DNA from: Mesorhizobium tamadayense
GTDB lineage: Bacteria > Pseudomonadota > Alphaproteobacteria > Rhizobiales > Rhizobiaceae
Length of the DNA stretch: 64,000 nucleotides
NCBI RefSeq assembly: GCF_003863365.1
Contig: NZ_RQXT01000025.1
Location: 1 to 64,000 of the forward strand
Reading direction: 5' to 3'
Position 1 is the stretch's first letter; the number at the start of each line of letters is the position of its first letter. Positions 40,181-50,800 of this stretch are shown here, piece by piece. Under the pieces are notes generated by a model. That model was not told where the DNA came from. It saw only the letters and a program-made list of their open reading frames with translations, and did not search any database. A program made the translations under genes and the position numbers.

Positions 40181-40561
40181 ATGAAGTTCAAAATGATCGA
40201 CGAGTATCGCTACTGGTGGCCAGTGAAGGTCGAAATGCCCGATCGCGAAAAGCCCGGCAAGGTCATCACGCAATCCTTCACGATGCAGTTCCTGGCCATG
40301 CCGGCAGACGAAGGCGAGGCCATGCTCAAGGAGATCGCCGCACTGCCGCCGGAAGAGCAGAGAAAGCGCCAGCACGAAGAGCTGATGCGCGTCTGCAAGG
40401 ATTGGCGTGACGTGGTCGACGGGCCGGACGGCGAAGAAGAAGAGGTCCCCTTCAGCGAAGCGGCGCTGCGAGCCAATCTGCAGTACTCGTGGTTCAGCCG
40501 CGGCCTCTACAAGGCTTATGCCGCTTCGTTGGCGCCGGACGAGGTCCGAAAGGGAAACTAA
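40181..40561 (+). CDS. Tail assembly chaperone, short form (G-like)
   Basis: 126 residues between tube and tape measure, the position of lambda G. Mixed alpha/beta start (KMIDEYRYWWPVKVEMPDREKPGKVITQSFTMQFLAMPADEG) and an acidic middle (GPDGEEEEVPFSEAAL). The stop at 40559-40561 follows directly on a slippery heptamer, so part of the ribosomes should continue in the -1 frame. Confidence 0.75.
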   Translation: MKFKMIDEYRYWWPVKVEMPDREKPGKVITQSFTMQFLAMPADEGEAMLKEIAALPPEEQRKRQHEELMRVCKDWRDVVDGPDGEEEEVPFSEAALRANLQYSWFSRGLYKAYAASLAPDEVRKGN

Positions 40562-40944
40562 GAGCGGTCGCGCGGGAGTGGGCGTTCGCCCGCGCCGGCC
40601 GCGAAGATCCGACAAAGCCGGCGACGATCGACACGGACATTGCCGAGCAGTTCGCCAAGCTCGGCGTCTCCGTTGAAGCGGACGCAATCGAGGAAGAGGC
40701 GAAAACTGAAGTGTGGCGGGTCAACTGGCAATCGGTGATGGCATTCCTGGGCTGCGAGACCCAATGGCGTGCCGTGGCAATGGCGATCGGCGAAGGCAGC
40801 CGCCTGATCTGGCTCGGCATCGACTACGCTTCCGCCAGGTCGGTGTTTGAGCGCCGCGACCGAGTCCGCCAGCGCCAGCTCTTCAGCGACATCCAGGTGA
40901 TGGAGCACGCCGCGCTCGAAGCCATGGGCGAGCTCGACGAATGA
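40181..40944 (+). CDS. Tail assembly chaperone, frameshifted long form (GT-like)
   Basis: A -1 shift at GGGAAAC joins the first 126 codons to a frame that runs from 40558 to 40944 and has no own start or ribosome site, giving about 254 residues. The second part (EWAFARAGREDPTKPATIDTDIAEQFAKLG..., WRVNWQSVMAFLGCETQWRAVAMAIGEGSRLIWLGID) matches the T-like part of siphovirus chaperones. GT recruits the tape measure while G coats it. The overlap ATGA starts the tape measure gene. Confidence 0.75.
40552..40558 (+). promoter_or_regulatory. Programmed -1 frameshift site GGGAAAC
   Basis: Codons before the slip read AAG GGA AAC TAA, so the heptamer is G_GGA_AAC, the X_XXY_YYZ form used by lambda (GGGAAAG). 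The zero-frame stop is the next codon. A downstream GC-rich stretch could fold but I did not define a stem. Confidence 0.75.
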
Positions 40945-43900
40945 GCCTCAATCTCGCCCTCGTCATTTCGGGTGATGCCGCCGGCGCCAAGAGCGCGGTG
41001 CAACAGACGACGGCTGGCGTCCGGGATCTCGGCGCCGAGGCCAGTCGCGCCTCGGCATCCATGGTTGCTGCGAACGATCAGGTCGCAGCGTCTGCCAAGC
41101 GTGCAACGGAAGCAATCACCCTCCAGGAAGCTGCCCAGCGCCGTGCCCAGCAGCTCGCCAACAGCTTTGCCGGGGTCCGCGGCCAGGCTGATGATGCGAC
41201 CTATCGGCAGAGGGCGGCCGACGTCGAGGCGTTCGGTCAATCGCTGGACCGGTTGCGGGCGCGCTATGATCCGCTGTTTGCGGCCCAGCAGAAGCACCAG
41301 GCGGCGATCGAAGCCATCAACCGGGCCGAACGCGTCGGGGCGATCTCCGCCTCATTGGCTATAGAAGCACGGTTGAAAGAGACAGCCGCGCTGAACAGCC
41401 AGGCCAGTGCCTTGAACGGCGTGGCGGCTGCGCAAAAGAACGCGGCTCAGGCCATGGTCAATCGGGTCACGATCGTTCCGGACCGCGGGGCCGATATAGA
41501 GGCGTACGGCGCCGAGCTGGACCGTTTGCGGGCGCGCTACGATCCGATGTTTGTAGCGCAGACGCGGCACAAGGCCGCGATCGAAGAGATCAACCAGGCC
41601 GAGCGCGTCGGGGCTATCAGCGCCTCACTGGCGACGGATGCCCGGTTGAAAGAGACGGCCGCGCTGAACAGCCAGGTTAGCGCTCTGAGTGGTGTAGCCG
41701 CCGCGCAAAAGAATGCGGCGCAAGCCATGGTCAATCGGGTCACGATCGTTCCGGATCGGGGAGCCGACATCGAAGCCTATGGCAAGTCGCTCGACGCGCT
41801 GCGAGCTCGCTTCAACCCGATCTATGCGGCGATTGCGCAATACAAGGCGGCGGTGATGGAGGCTCGCCAGGCCGAGAGTCTCGGGGCAATATCGACGGAC
41901 GAGATGACCGAGGCGATCGGCCGGCAGCGCCAGGCAACGCTGGCCAGCATCGCCGCGATCAAGAGCCGGCAGACGGCGGCCAACAGCAACAACCCGCGTC
42001 TTTCGGGTCAACAGCTGCAGGGCCTCGGCTACCAAGCCAACGACGTGGTCACCATGGCCATGATGGGCGCGCCGCTCAGCCAGATCGCGGCCTCGCAGGG
42101 CGGGCAGATCTTCCAGACGCTGCAGATGGGCGAAGGCGGCGTTGCGGGGTCTCTCACTGCGCTCAAAGGAACGGCAACAGCCGCTGCCTCGGCTGCCGTA
42201 GCCTATCTTGGCACGGTCGGTCTCATTGCGACCGGATTTGGCGTCGCTGCCGCGGCGGCCATCGGCTTCTATGCGATGACGCGCGAGAAGGCTAAGGACA
42301 TCAACCAAATCCTGAGCGAGCAGCGGGATATCATCCAGTCGCTGGGTCCAGCCTATCAGGAAGCGGCACGCCATCGGGACGCCGCGACGTCTTCACCCAG
42401 CCAGTTCGAATCCATCGGCGTCGGCCGGCTGGTGCTTGAGCAGAACTTGGCAGATGCCAGAAAAGCAGCGCAGGAACAGGCTAAGGCCGCCCTGAGCGAA
42501 ATGCGGGGCTCTGGCGGCGGGTTCCTAAGCCTTATCGGCTCGCTTCCAGAAGGCGTTCAAAGTGCATTAGGCCGCAATCAGTCGGCCATCGAATTTGACC
42601 GCATGGTGGATTCCGCGTCCAAGGGCGAGATGAGCATCAACGAAGCGCGCTCGGCCTTGCAGCGCTTCGGTGAGACGCATCCCGACTTCAGCTACACCAT
42701 CGGTCGTTTCCTCCAGATGTCCGAAGAGGCCGCTAAGACCGAACGTCAGGTCCGCGGGCTTGAAGGGATGCTGGATCAATTCGCAAAAATTCGCCTCCCT
42801 GAACACGGCTTCTTGCCAACGAGTGCCTTAATGGCTCTCAGCGGTGACGCTCTCGCGTCTCAAAATCGAATGCAGCAGCAGTTCAAGGCTGATCAGCTCG
42901 GCATCGCCGCGCGCTCGCCGGAAGAACGGGCCGCCGCGGCGCGAGCAGAGGCCGCCCAGACCTTCAGTGCTGAAGATCCGGCCACTCGCCGGTTGCGCAT
43001 CGAGCTTGCCGGACAGAAGGCGCTGCTGGAAGCCCAGCATGCCCTGAAGCAGGCACAGGACGAACGAAATCGCTCACTTGAGCAGACGATTTCAACGGCC
43101 CAGCTCGACGTCTCCCTGATCGGCAAGTCGACGGCTGAGACCGAGGCGCTCCGATTCGAAAACGAGCGTCTCGCCCAGGTGCGGGAAGACGCCGCCCGCA
43201 ACGGCGTTGAGGCCGACCAGGCCGAGATCGCAAGCATTCATGCCAAGGCCGTCGAATACGGCAAGTTGCAGGCGCTCCAGCAGGCGCGGTCTACGATCCG
43301 TGGCCAGCAGGATGACCTCGAGCTGCAGCGCGCCGAGCTCGGCCTGGTGGGCGCCAGCACCTTGGCGCACGATCGGGCAATCGCTGCGCTGAAGACCGAG
43401 CAGGAGATCCGGCGTCTGGGCATTCCGCTCTACGGCACCGAAGCCGAGGCGATGCGGGCCAACACCAAGGCCAGGGCGGACAATGCCGAAGCGATCGCGC
43501 GCGCCAGCCTGCAGCAGCAGCTGCTGTTCGAACGGCAGCAGATGTTCCGCTCGGAGACCGAGCAGACCGTCGCATCGACGATGAAGAGCGCCGGCCTCGA
43601 TTATGATCCCAACTCGGCGATCGCCCAGCAGATCCGCTACAACGAGCAGCTCAAACAGACCAAGGCCGCCTGGGAAGACATCTTCTCGACCGTCAACGAC
43701 GGCATCGACGGCATCAGCGACGCGCTGTTCAGCGGCGGGTCGATCACGGACGCGCTGAAGAAGGCCGGCCAGCAGCTCGCCAAGACCGTGTTCGACATGG
43801 CGGCCACCAATCCGCTCAAGAACTGGCTTACCGGCTCCAACTTCAACACGATCGCGGATCTCGGCATCTTCCCCGGCGCTGCGAGCGGCAAGGGCGGCGG

Positions 43901-45311
43901 ATTCGGCGGCGTGCTTGGGCAGATGCTCGGCGCCCAGAAGGCCGTCGCCTCGATGCAGGTGCAGGCGGCGAGCGTCTTCATCAACGGTTCGCCCTTGGGC
44001 GTCCCCGGTCTTAGCAGCATCGGCAGCATGCTTGGTCCGAACGGTCCAGGTTTTAAACCGGACACCACGCTTTCCGACATCCTCGGCTATGGCGCTGCCA
44101 ACACGAACGGCCCGAATACTCAAGCGACGGCGGCAAAGCTACTCAGCGGCCTCGGCTCACCACTCGGTTCCGGCGTGGACCCAACCACGACTGGCTTTAT
44201 TGGCGGTGGTTCGCAGGGTGGTGCTGTCGACCTGGCATCAAAGCTTCTCGGCTTCAGTGAGACCACCAACCTGGGCGGCATCACCAGCTTCCTGAAAGCC
44301 GGCGGCGTCGATCTCAATGCTGTCAGTCAGGCTTGGTGCGCCGGCTTCGTCAATTCGTCGCTCAAGCAGATCGGCATCACCGGTTCTGGATCGAACGTCG
44401 CGACCTCGTTCCTCAATTGGGGTCAGAGCATCAACCCGGCCAATCTGCTCAAGGGCGATGTGCTGGTTGAGGGCAAAGGCCTTTTGGCCGGCCAACTGGG
44501 CGGCCATGTCGGCCTCGCCACCGGCCTCACCCGGATGACAGACAGCGGCCAGCAGCTTCAGATGCTGTCGGGTAACCTTTCCAACAAAGTCGGCCTCAGC
44601 TGGGTCGATGCCGCTGAGACCAGCATCAGGCGTGCGAGTGGGGCGCTGGATGGTGTCGCCAATACAGCGCTGGGAGCCACTCAAGGGCTTGGGAAGTTCG
44701 GGAGTGGTCTCGGTCAGCTCGGCAGCGCGCTCGGCCAGTTCCCGGCCGCGCCGGGTGGTGGCGGTGGTGGCAACCCGTTCGGTTTCCTCGGCAACATCTT
44801 CAGCAGCATTTTCGGTGGCGGAGGTGGCGGCGCTACAGCGTCCAGCATGCTGAACATCTCGCCACTCGCCGCCATGAATATCTTCGGTGGCGGCGGTGGC
44901 CTCTATGCCAACGGCGCGGCCTTCAGGAACGGCAACGTGGTGCCGTTCGCCAAAGGTGATGTGTTCTCGAGGCCGACCTATTTCCCGATGTCGGCGGGCC
45001 GGACCGGGGTCATGGGCGAGGACGGCGATGAAGCCATCATGCCGCTGCAACGCGGCCCGGACGGCCGGCTCGGCGTCGTCAACCACAACCCGCTGCGCGC
45101 GCCCAGGGCGGCCAATGGCAATGCCGCCGGCGGCGGCTCTGGCGGCGGTCTGACGCGCGAGCACATCAGGGGCATCGTCAGCGAGATCGGCGACAAACTG
45201 AGGCTCCAGGCCAACGTCATCAACGTGCAGGACGGCAGCGACATCAAGCGGTGGCTCACGTCCGAGGATGGCCGCGCGACCGTCGCGCTCATCAACAGAC
45301 AGGCGGGATAG
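40941..45311 (+). CDS. Tape measure protein with embedded CHAP/NlpC-like domain
   Basis: 1456 residues. The N-terminal third is coiled coil with tandem 91-residue units (MVNRVTIVPDRGADIEAYG recurs at 41455 and 41728). A hydrophobic stretch at about 410-435 (AAVAYLGTVGLIATGFGVAAAAAIGFYAM) could insert in the host membrane. Near the C-terminus a domain with Cys1133 (AWCAGFVNSSLKQIG) and His1189 (LGGHVGLATG) resembles TIGR02594-type cysteine peptidases that cut peptidoglycan. It sets tail length and helps DNA pass the cell wall. Confidence 0.85.
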   Translation: MSLNLALVISGDAAGAKSAVQQTTAGVRDLGAEASRASASMVAANDQVAASAKRATEAITLQEAAQRRAQQLANSFAGVRGQADDATYRQRAADVEAFGQSLDRLRARYDPLFAAQQKHQAAIEAINRAERVGAISASLAIEARLKETAALNSQASALNGVAAAQKNAAQAMVNRVTIVPDRGADIEAYGAELDRLRARYDPMFVAQTRHKAAIEEINQAERVGAISASLATDARLKETAALNSQVSALSGVAAAQKNAAQAMVNRVTIVPDRGADIEAYGKSLDALRARFNPIYAAIAQYKAAVMEARQAESLGAISTDEMTEAIGRQRQATLASIAAIKSRQTAANSNNPRLSGQQLQGLGYQANDVVTMAMMGAPLSQIAASQGGQIFQTLQMGEGGVAGSLTALKGTATAAASAAVAYLGTVGLIATGFGVAAAAAIGFYAMTREKAKDINQILSEQRDIIQSLGPAYQEAARHRDAATSSPSQFESIGVGRLVLEQNLADARKAAQEQAKAALSEMRGSGGGFLSLIGSLPEGVQSALGRNQSAIEFDRMVDSASKGEMSINEARSALQRFGETHPDFSYTIGRFLQMSEEAAKTERQVRGLEGMLDQFAKIRLPEHGFLPTSALMALSGDALASQNRMQQQFKADQLGIAARSPEERAAAARAEAAQTFSAEDPATRRLRIELAGQKALLEAQHALKQAQDERNRSLEQTISTAQLDVSLIGKSTAETEALRFENERLAQVREDAARNGVEADQAEIASIHAKAVEYGKLQALQQARSTIRGQQDDLELQRAELGLVGASTLAHDRAIAALKTEQEIRRLGIPLYGTEAEAMRANTKARADNAEAIARASLQQQLLFERQQMFRSETEQTVASTMKSAGLDYDPNSAIAQQIRYNEQLKQTKAAWEDIFSTVNDGIDGISDALFSGGSITDALKKAGQQLAKTVFDMAATNPLKNWLTGSNFNTIADLGIFPGAASGKGGGFGGVLGQMLGAQKAVASMQVQAASVFINGSPLGVPGLSSIGSMLGPNGPGFKPDTTLSDILGYGAANTNGPNTQATAAKLLSGLGSPLGSGVDPTTTGFIGGGSQGGAVDLASKLLGFSETTNLGGITSFLKAGGVDLNAVSQAWCAGFVNSSLKQIGITGSGSNVATSFLNWGQSINPANLLKGDVLVEGKGLLAGQLGGHVGLATGLTRMTDSGQQLQMLSGNLSNKVGLSWVDAAETSIRRASGALDGVANTALGATQGLGKFGSGLGQLGSALGQFPAAPGGGGGGNPFGFLGNIFSSIFGGGGGGATASSMLNISPLAAMNIFGGGGGLYANGAAFRNGNVVPFAKGDVFSRPTYFPMSAGRTGVMGEDGDEAIMPLQRGPDGRLGVVNHNPLRAPRAANGNAAGGGSGGGLTREHIRGIVSEIGDKLRLQANVINVQDGSDIKRWLTSEDGRATVALINRQAG
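41210..41800 (+). repeat. 273-bp repeats in the tape measure gene
   Basis: Units of 273 bp (91 codons) follow each other from about 41210, 41483 and 41756; the last is partial and more diverged. Copies share blocks such as LRARYDP, AAIE-IN-AERVGAISASLA and LKETAALNSQ. Duplication or loss of a unit would change tail length by a fixed step. Confidence 0.8.
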
Positions 45312-45321
45312 GACGCAACCC

Positions 45322-45690
45322 ATGTCATTCCTGAACTCTCTCGTCCTCGACAATGGCGTCCAGTATATCAAGGACCACGGCAACCGGCTGCATATCTGCT
45401 CGTCGGAGCCGGCCGATTATGCCGCCACGCTCACCGCCTCGCTCGGCACTAAGGATACGCCGACCATCAGCGTGCCAGGAGCCCGGACGCCTTCGGGGCG
45501 CAAGGTCACCGTCTCGGCTATCACCGATGGCGCCGTAAGCGCCAACGGCAACGGCTCGCACTGGGCTCTGGTCGACACCGTCAATTCCCGCTTGCTGGCC
45601 GCCAAGGCGCTCGATGCCGTCCTGGCTTGCAACAATGGGGATACCTGGACGCTGCCGGCCTTTGATATCGGCATTCCAGGGCCGGCGTGA
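45322..45690 (+). CDS. Hypothetical tail-region protein
   Basis: 122 residues from the ATG at 45322 after the tape measure. It begins SFLNSLVLDNGVQYIKDHGNRLHICSSEPADYAATLTASLG and is beta-rich. It is a type often found next to tail genes of alphaproteobacterial Mu-like phages; function not known. Confidence 0.65.
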   Translation: MSFLNSLVLDNGVQYIKDHGNRLHICSSEPADYAATLTASLGTKDTPTISVPGARTPSGRKVTVSAITDGAVSANGNGSHWALVDTVNSRLLAAKALDAVLACNNGDTWTLPAFDIGIPGPA

Positions 45691-45693
45691 CCC

Positions 45694-46995
45694 ATGGCGA
45701 CCGTCGCGTTCTCGACCGGCAACTTGGACGCTGGCGCGCCTGACCTGGCGTCCCCGGCGATGCACCTCACCCATCATTTCTCGACCGGCAATCTCGACGC
45801 CGGCGCGCCTGATCTCGGTTCGCCCGAAATGGTGATCATCTATGAGCCTTGGCCGTTCCGGCCGGACGTAGGCGCGAGCGAGACGCTGGAGAGCCTGACC
45901 GACCTCATGCAGTCCTACACGGAGGAGCAGCGCATCGCGCTCCGCAAGGCGCCCAGGCAGAACCCGCGCAACACGGTGCGCCTAGATCCGCCTCAGTTCA
46001 GCCAGGCCAAGGATTTCGCGCGCCGCCGCGCCGGCACCCAGATCTGCATCCCGATCTGGTGGCAGGGCATTCGCCTCGCCGGCAATGTGTCGGCGGCCGA
46101 CACCGAGATCGCGATCGACACGACGATCGGCGACTGGCGCGTCGGCGGCCGGCTGATCGTCTGGCAGAGCGAGGACAACTATGCGCTCTCGCTCATCACC
46201 GCCGTCGAGGATGATCATGTCGAGCTGCTCGCGCCGATCGGCGCCGACTTCACCGCGCCGACGATCGTCCCGGTGCGCGTCGCGCGCCCAGTCGAGGGCT
46301 TCAGCATAAGCCGCGCCAGAAAGCTCTCGGTCGATGTCACGGCGCGCTTCCAGGTCGAGGACAACGTCAAGCTGGAGGGCGATGCCGGCTATCCGCAATA
46401 TCAGTCGATTGACGTCCTGACCGAGCCGACCGCGCGCATCTCCGACATCTCCGAGAACATCATCCAGGCCGGCGAGTACCAGGACAACGGCTTCGGCATC
46501 GTTCCGCTTGAGCGCCAGCGCAAGTATGTCGACTTTGGCCAGGCCATCGCCTTCCTCGAGGAGGGCCTGGCGGCCGTCTGGCGGCGCTATGTCTGGATGC
46601 ACGCCCGCAACGGCCGGCTGAAGCCGTTCTGGCTGCCGAGCTTCAACTCCGACCTGAAGCTGATGGCGCCGATCGGCGCGGCCGACACTGTCATAACCGT
46701 CAAACGCGCTGCCCTGCCGGCCGGTTATCTCGGCCGCCACGTCATGATCGAGCTGAAGAGCGGCACGCGCTACTTCCGGCAGATCGTGGCGGCCGCGAGA
46801 GTCGGCGGAGAGGACCAGATCACGCTGAACACCAGCCTGGGCGCTTCGGTCAGCGCCGCGCAGATCCTGTGGTTCTGCTATCTCAGCAAGGTCCGCCTCG
46901 ACAGCGACGCTGTCACCTTCAACTTCGTCGCTTCGGGGAAGTCCGCACCGCTGGTCGCCAGTGTCTCCGTGCCGGTCATGGAGGTGCCGTCGTGA
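45694..46995 (+). CDS. Tail-tip protein, distal-tail position
   Basis: 433 residues, beta-rich. It begins with a 23-residue tandem duplication (FSTGNLDAGAPDL at 6-18 and 29-41), then WPFRPDVGASETLESLTDLMQSYTEEQRIALRKAPRQ, a block I know from tail proteins of B3/D3112-like phages. It lies first in the baseplate order tape measure, distal tail, BR0599-like, hub. Role inferred from position. Confidence 0.65.
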   Translation: MATVAFSTGNLDAGAPDLASPAMHLTHHFSTGNLDAGAPDLGSPEMVIIYEPWPFRPDVGASETLESLTDLMQSYTEEQRIALRKAPRQNPRNTVRLDPPQFSQAKDFARRRAGTQICIPIWWQGIRLAGNVSAADTEIAIDTTIGDWRVGGRLIVWQSEDNYALSLITAVEDDHVELLAPIGADFTAPTIVPVRVARPVEGFSISRARKLSVDVTARFQVEDNVKLEGDAGYPQYQSIDVLTEPTARISDISENIIQAGEYQDNGFGIVPLERQRKYVDFGQAIAFLEEGLAAVWRRYVWMHARNGRLKPFWLPSFNSDLKLMAPIGAADTVITVKRAALPAGYLGRHVMIELKSGTRYFRQIVAAARVGGEDQITLNTSLGASVSAAQILWFCYLSKVRLDSDAVTFNFVASGKSAPLVASVSVPVMEVPS

Positions 46996-47834
46996 GCTAC
47001 GATGTCCCCGAAAACTCGGTCGACGACGGCGAGCCGTATTTCCTCTACCTGTTCAACAACGGCGTCACCAAAAGGCGGTTCACCTCCGATCCCGAGCCAA
47101 TCATGGCCGATCCCGAGGAAGCCGGGTCGCCACAGAAGTTCTACAACTCGTCGATCTCCCACACCGAGATCGAGCAGACCGGCAACATCGAGCGCAACGT
47201 CGTCGAGATCACGTTCCCGCTGTCCGACGACTATGCGCGGACGCTGCAGAAGCCGGGGAGTGAAGTCGTCACCGTCACGATCTGGCGGGGACATCACTCC
47301 GACCCGGATGGCGAGCTGGAGGTGTTCTGGAAAGGCCGTGTCGTCGACACGACGGATCAGAAGCTCAACTTTAAGGTCACCGTCGAGCACGCCTCGACCT
47401 CGATGCGCCGGAGCGGCTGCGCCGCCGTCTACATGCGCCAATGCCGCCACGCGCTCTATTTCCCCGGCTGCAACCTCAACGTCGACGATTGGAAGGTCCC
47501 GGCCACCGTCTCGGCCGTGACGGGCGGACTGCTGCTCACTGTCGCCGAGGCAGCCGCTGAAACCGACCAATGGTACAAGGCCGGCCTGGTCATCTATGAC
47601 GGCCTCTATGGCTGGGTCGGCGACCATGTCGGCGACCAGCTCACCTTGATCGGCGGCGGCATCGCGGGACTGGCTGACAAGGTGGCGGCCGACGGGTCGG
47701 CAGCCGTCTTCATCGCCCCCGGCTGCGATCTCAGCAGCGGTTCGACCGGGTGCGACAAGTTCGACAACACCCTCGAATTTGGGGGCTACGAATTCATGGC
47801 CGACGTCAACCCCTTCTCCGAGAGCATCACCTGA
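46992..47834 (+). CDS. DUF2163/BR0599-family tail protein
   Basis: 280 residues from a GTG (GTGA overlap). FKVTVEHASTSMRRSGCAAVYMRQCRHALYFPGCNL and the C-terminal GCDLSSGSTGCDKFDNTLEFGGYEFMADVNPF are the BR0599 signature; its Cys pattern suggests metal or disulfide bonding. It is part of the tail tip and resembles the lambda gpL position. It overlaps the hub gene by one base. Confidence 0.8.
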   Translation: MSYDVPENSVDDGEPYFLYLFNNGVTKRRFTSDPEPIMADPEEAGSPQKFYNSSISHTEIEQTGNIERNVVEITFPLSDDYARTLQKPGSEVVTVTIWRGHHSDPDGELEVFWKGRVVDTTDQKLNFKVTVEHASTSMRRSGCAAVYMRQCRHALYFPGCNLNVDDWKVPATVSAVTGGLLLTVAEAAAETDQWYKAGLVIYDGLYGWVGDHVGDQLTLIGGGIAGLADKVAADGSAAVFIAPGCDLSSGSTGCDKFDNTLEFGGYEFMADVNPFSESIT

Positions 47835-50800
47835 TGTTCTGGAACATTCTCCTTGCGGTCCTATCCTTTGCGGCGCAGCTGATCTTTGCGCCCAAGCCGC
47901 AGAACGCGAAGCCGAAATCGCTGGAGGACTTCAACGCGCCGACCGCCGAGGAAGGTCGTTCAATCCCGGTGTTCTTCGGCACCAATGACGACCAGAGCCC
48001 GAACTCCACATGGCACGGCGACCTCAAGAAAGACGCCATCAAGGGCGCTCGGCGCTACGGCTTCTTCGGTCCGCGTCAGGTGATCGGCTACAAGTACTCG
48101 CTCGGCATGCAGCTCAGCGTCTGTCACGGCGTGCCGGACTATCTGATGCGCATCACGATCGGCGGCAAGCTGGCCTGGAAGGGCAAGAGTGCGGGCGGCC
48201 GCATCACGATCAACAAATCGAAGCTGTTCGGCGGCGACCAGAGCGAGGGAGGCATCAAGGGCGACATCGACGTCTGCATGGGCGCGCCCGACCAGCCGCG
48301 GAACGACTACCTTGCGGCAAAGCTCAGCCCGAAAATCTCGGCCTTCCGCGGTGTCTTTTCGGTTGTGCTGCGTCAGGTCTATCTCGGCACGTCCAACTAC
48401 ATCAAGCCGTGGGAGTTCCGCGTCCAGCGCATCCTGAAAAAGTCGGACGGAAGCGAACAATGGTACCCTGAAAAGGCCGCTATCCCGGCAGAGGCAACGT
48501 CGCTCGACAATCTCGCAGTGTATCTGGCGATCGACATATCGCAGTCATGCGACGGTCTTCGCAATTTTGAGATGCGAAATGCCGTGCATGACAACATCCA
48601 GGTCATGCGGGACGGTCTGGACGACGGCAGGAAGTACGACGTCTGCTACGTTGCCTTTGCTGGAACCGTCATTTCCAGTCGGACCTATCACAACGTCACG
48701 GCCGATCAGCTTGACGGGCTGGACGAGTGGATCGACGGGCTTTCCACTGGCGGCAACACGAACTACCAGGCGGCGCTGTCCATGGCGGTTGCCTTCTTCG
48801 AGGGCGCGGACCCAAAGAAGACGCCGACGTGCATTCTCTCCGGGGACAACGTCAACTCCACAATCGGTGGTCCGGATGAGGATATCAACTCGGGTATCGC
48901 CGAGGCCGTCGCCATAGCGGCCGAGCTGACGGAGATGGGCGTTCCCGTCTACTGCTACCGCTGCTTTGGCGCCACGTCGCTCGTCTATGCGCTTGAGGAT
49001 ATCGACACGACGCCGGACGACAACCTTGGTGGACCTAGGCCGGGCGGTGGCGAGCAGGTCACCTGGTACGTCGATGGAAGTCGCGCGTTCGAGACCGCGA
49101 TGACCCCCGGCGCGCTGATCCGCTACTACGACATGAATGCGGCGCACATCATTCGAGAATGCCTGACCGACCCTGTTTGGGGCCTGGGCTGGCATGACGA
49201 CGACATCGACGACACCAGCTTCCGCTGCGCGGCCGACACCTGGTTCGACGAAGGCTTCGGGCTCAGCCTCAAATGGTATCGCGAGGAAGAGATCGAGACC
49301 TTCGTGTCGACGACGGTGCTGCCCTGCGTCGACGCCTACCTCTATGGCTCGCGCTCGACCGGCAAGTTTGTGCTGAAGCCGGTGCGAGACGACTATGACA
49401 TCGACCTGATCCCGATCCTCACCGAGGACGACATCATCGAGTTCACCGAGATCAAGCGCCGGCAGCCTTCCGAGGCAGTCAGCTCGGTCATCGTCAAGTA
49501 CAACAACCGGGAAAAGCGCAAGGTCGGCGCCCACCGGGTCACCAATATCGCCCAGGCCATGCAGCAGCGGGCCACGAAGGTGCAACCGCCGGCGACACGC
49601 GACTATCAGGGCATCAATGTGGCGGCGCTCGCCATCCGCGTCGGGCAGAGAGATGTCGTGGCGCTCGGCTCGGGCCTGATATCGGGTCGCATCGTCGCCA
49701 ATCGCAAGGCCTCGGTCCTGAACCCCGGCGACCCGTTCAGGATGGTCTCAGCACGCCACGGCCTCTCAGGCGAGGTAATGCGCGTCACCAACCAGCGCCT
49801 TGGCGACGGGCGCAGCAACAAGATCGGGCTCGGCATCCTCCAGGACGTCTTCAAGCTGCCGGCGGCTGCTCTGACCGACGACGGCACCTCTGGCGGCGGT
49901 TGGGAGCCTCCTTCGAACGCGCCGCTGCCGGTCTCGCCCAGGATGGTCGCGGAAATGCCCTACCGCGAGCTGCGGCAGATGATGGGCGAGGCCGACCTGG
50001 CGGCCACTCTCACCGGCAACCCCAATGCCGGCGTGCTGCAGATCGCCGGCGCTTCGCCAACGCCTGACGCCGCAAACGCCCTGATCGAGGTCGACGCCGG
50101 CGCCGGCTACGCCGAGGCCGGCACCCCGCTCGATTTCGCGCCCGGCGCGTTCCTCAGCGGCGCGTTGGCGATCGACGCAACCGAGATCGCAGTCAGCGGC
50201 GCGATCGACCTGGACGTGGCCGAGCTGGGGACGCTCGCCATCATAATCGGCCCGACCCCGCAGACGAGCGAGATCGTCAGGATCGACGACATTGACGGCA
50301 GCACCCTCACCATCGCCAGGGGCTTCCTCGACACGGTGCCGCAGGAGCACGCTGACGGCGCGGCGATCGTCTTCTTCGACGACATCTCCAACACCGATTT
50401 CGAGATCTACACCGCCGGCGACAGCGTCTCGGTCAAGCTCTTGACCGTGACCGGCGTCGACACACTCGACCCGGCCGCTGCGCCGGCCGACACCGTCGAA
50501 TTCGCCAGCCGCGCCATCCGGCCGTTGCGGCCGGCGAACGTCCAGGTCGAGGGAACGGGCTTTCTGGCTCCCGGCGACTACATCGACGCCACCGCCAACG
50601 GTCACTCCTATGTTGCAACCACCTGGTCGGAGCGAAATCGGCTGACCGAGATGACGCCCTTGGAATGGCTCGACGCTACAGTGTCGGCCGAGGACGGCGC
50701 GACGACCACAATAGCCGTTCTTCATGAGCTCACGCGGGCGGTGCTTTCAACGACCGATGGCCTGACCGGGACCAGCTATAACCTGCCCAAGGCGGCTTTC

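Noticed and set aside
40571..40944. Second chaperone frame as a separate gene
   Set aside because: No start codon or ribosome site near its beginning; the slippery heptamer explains it better.
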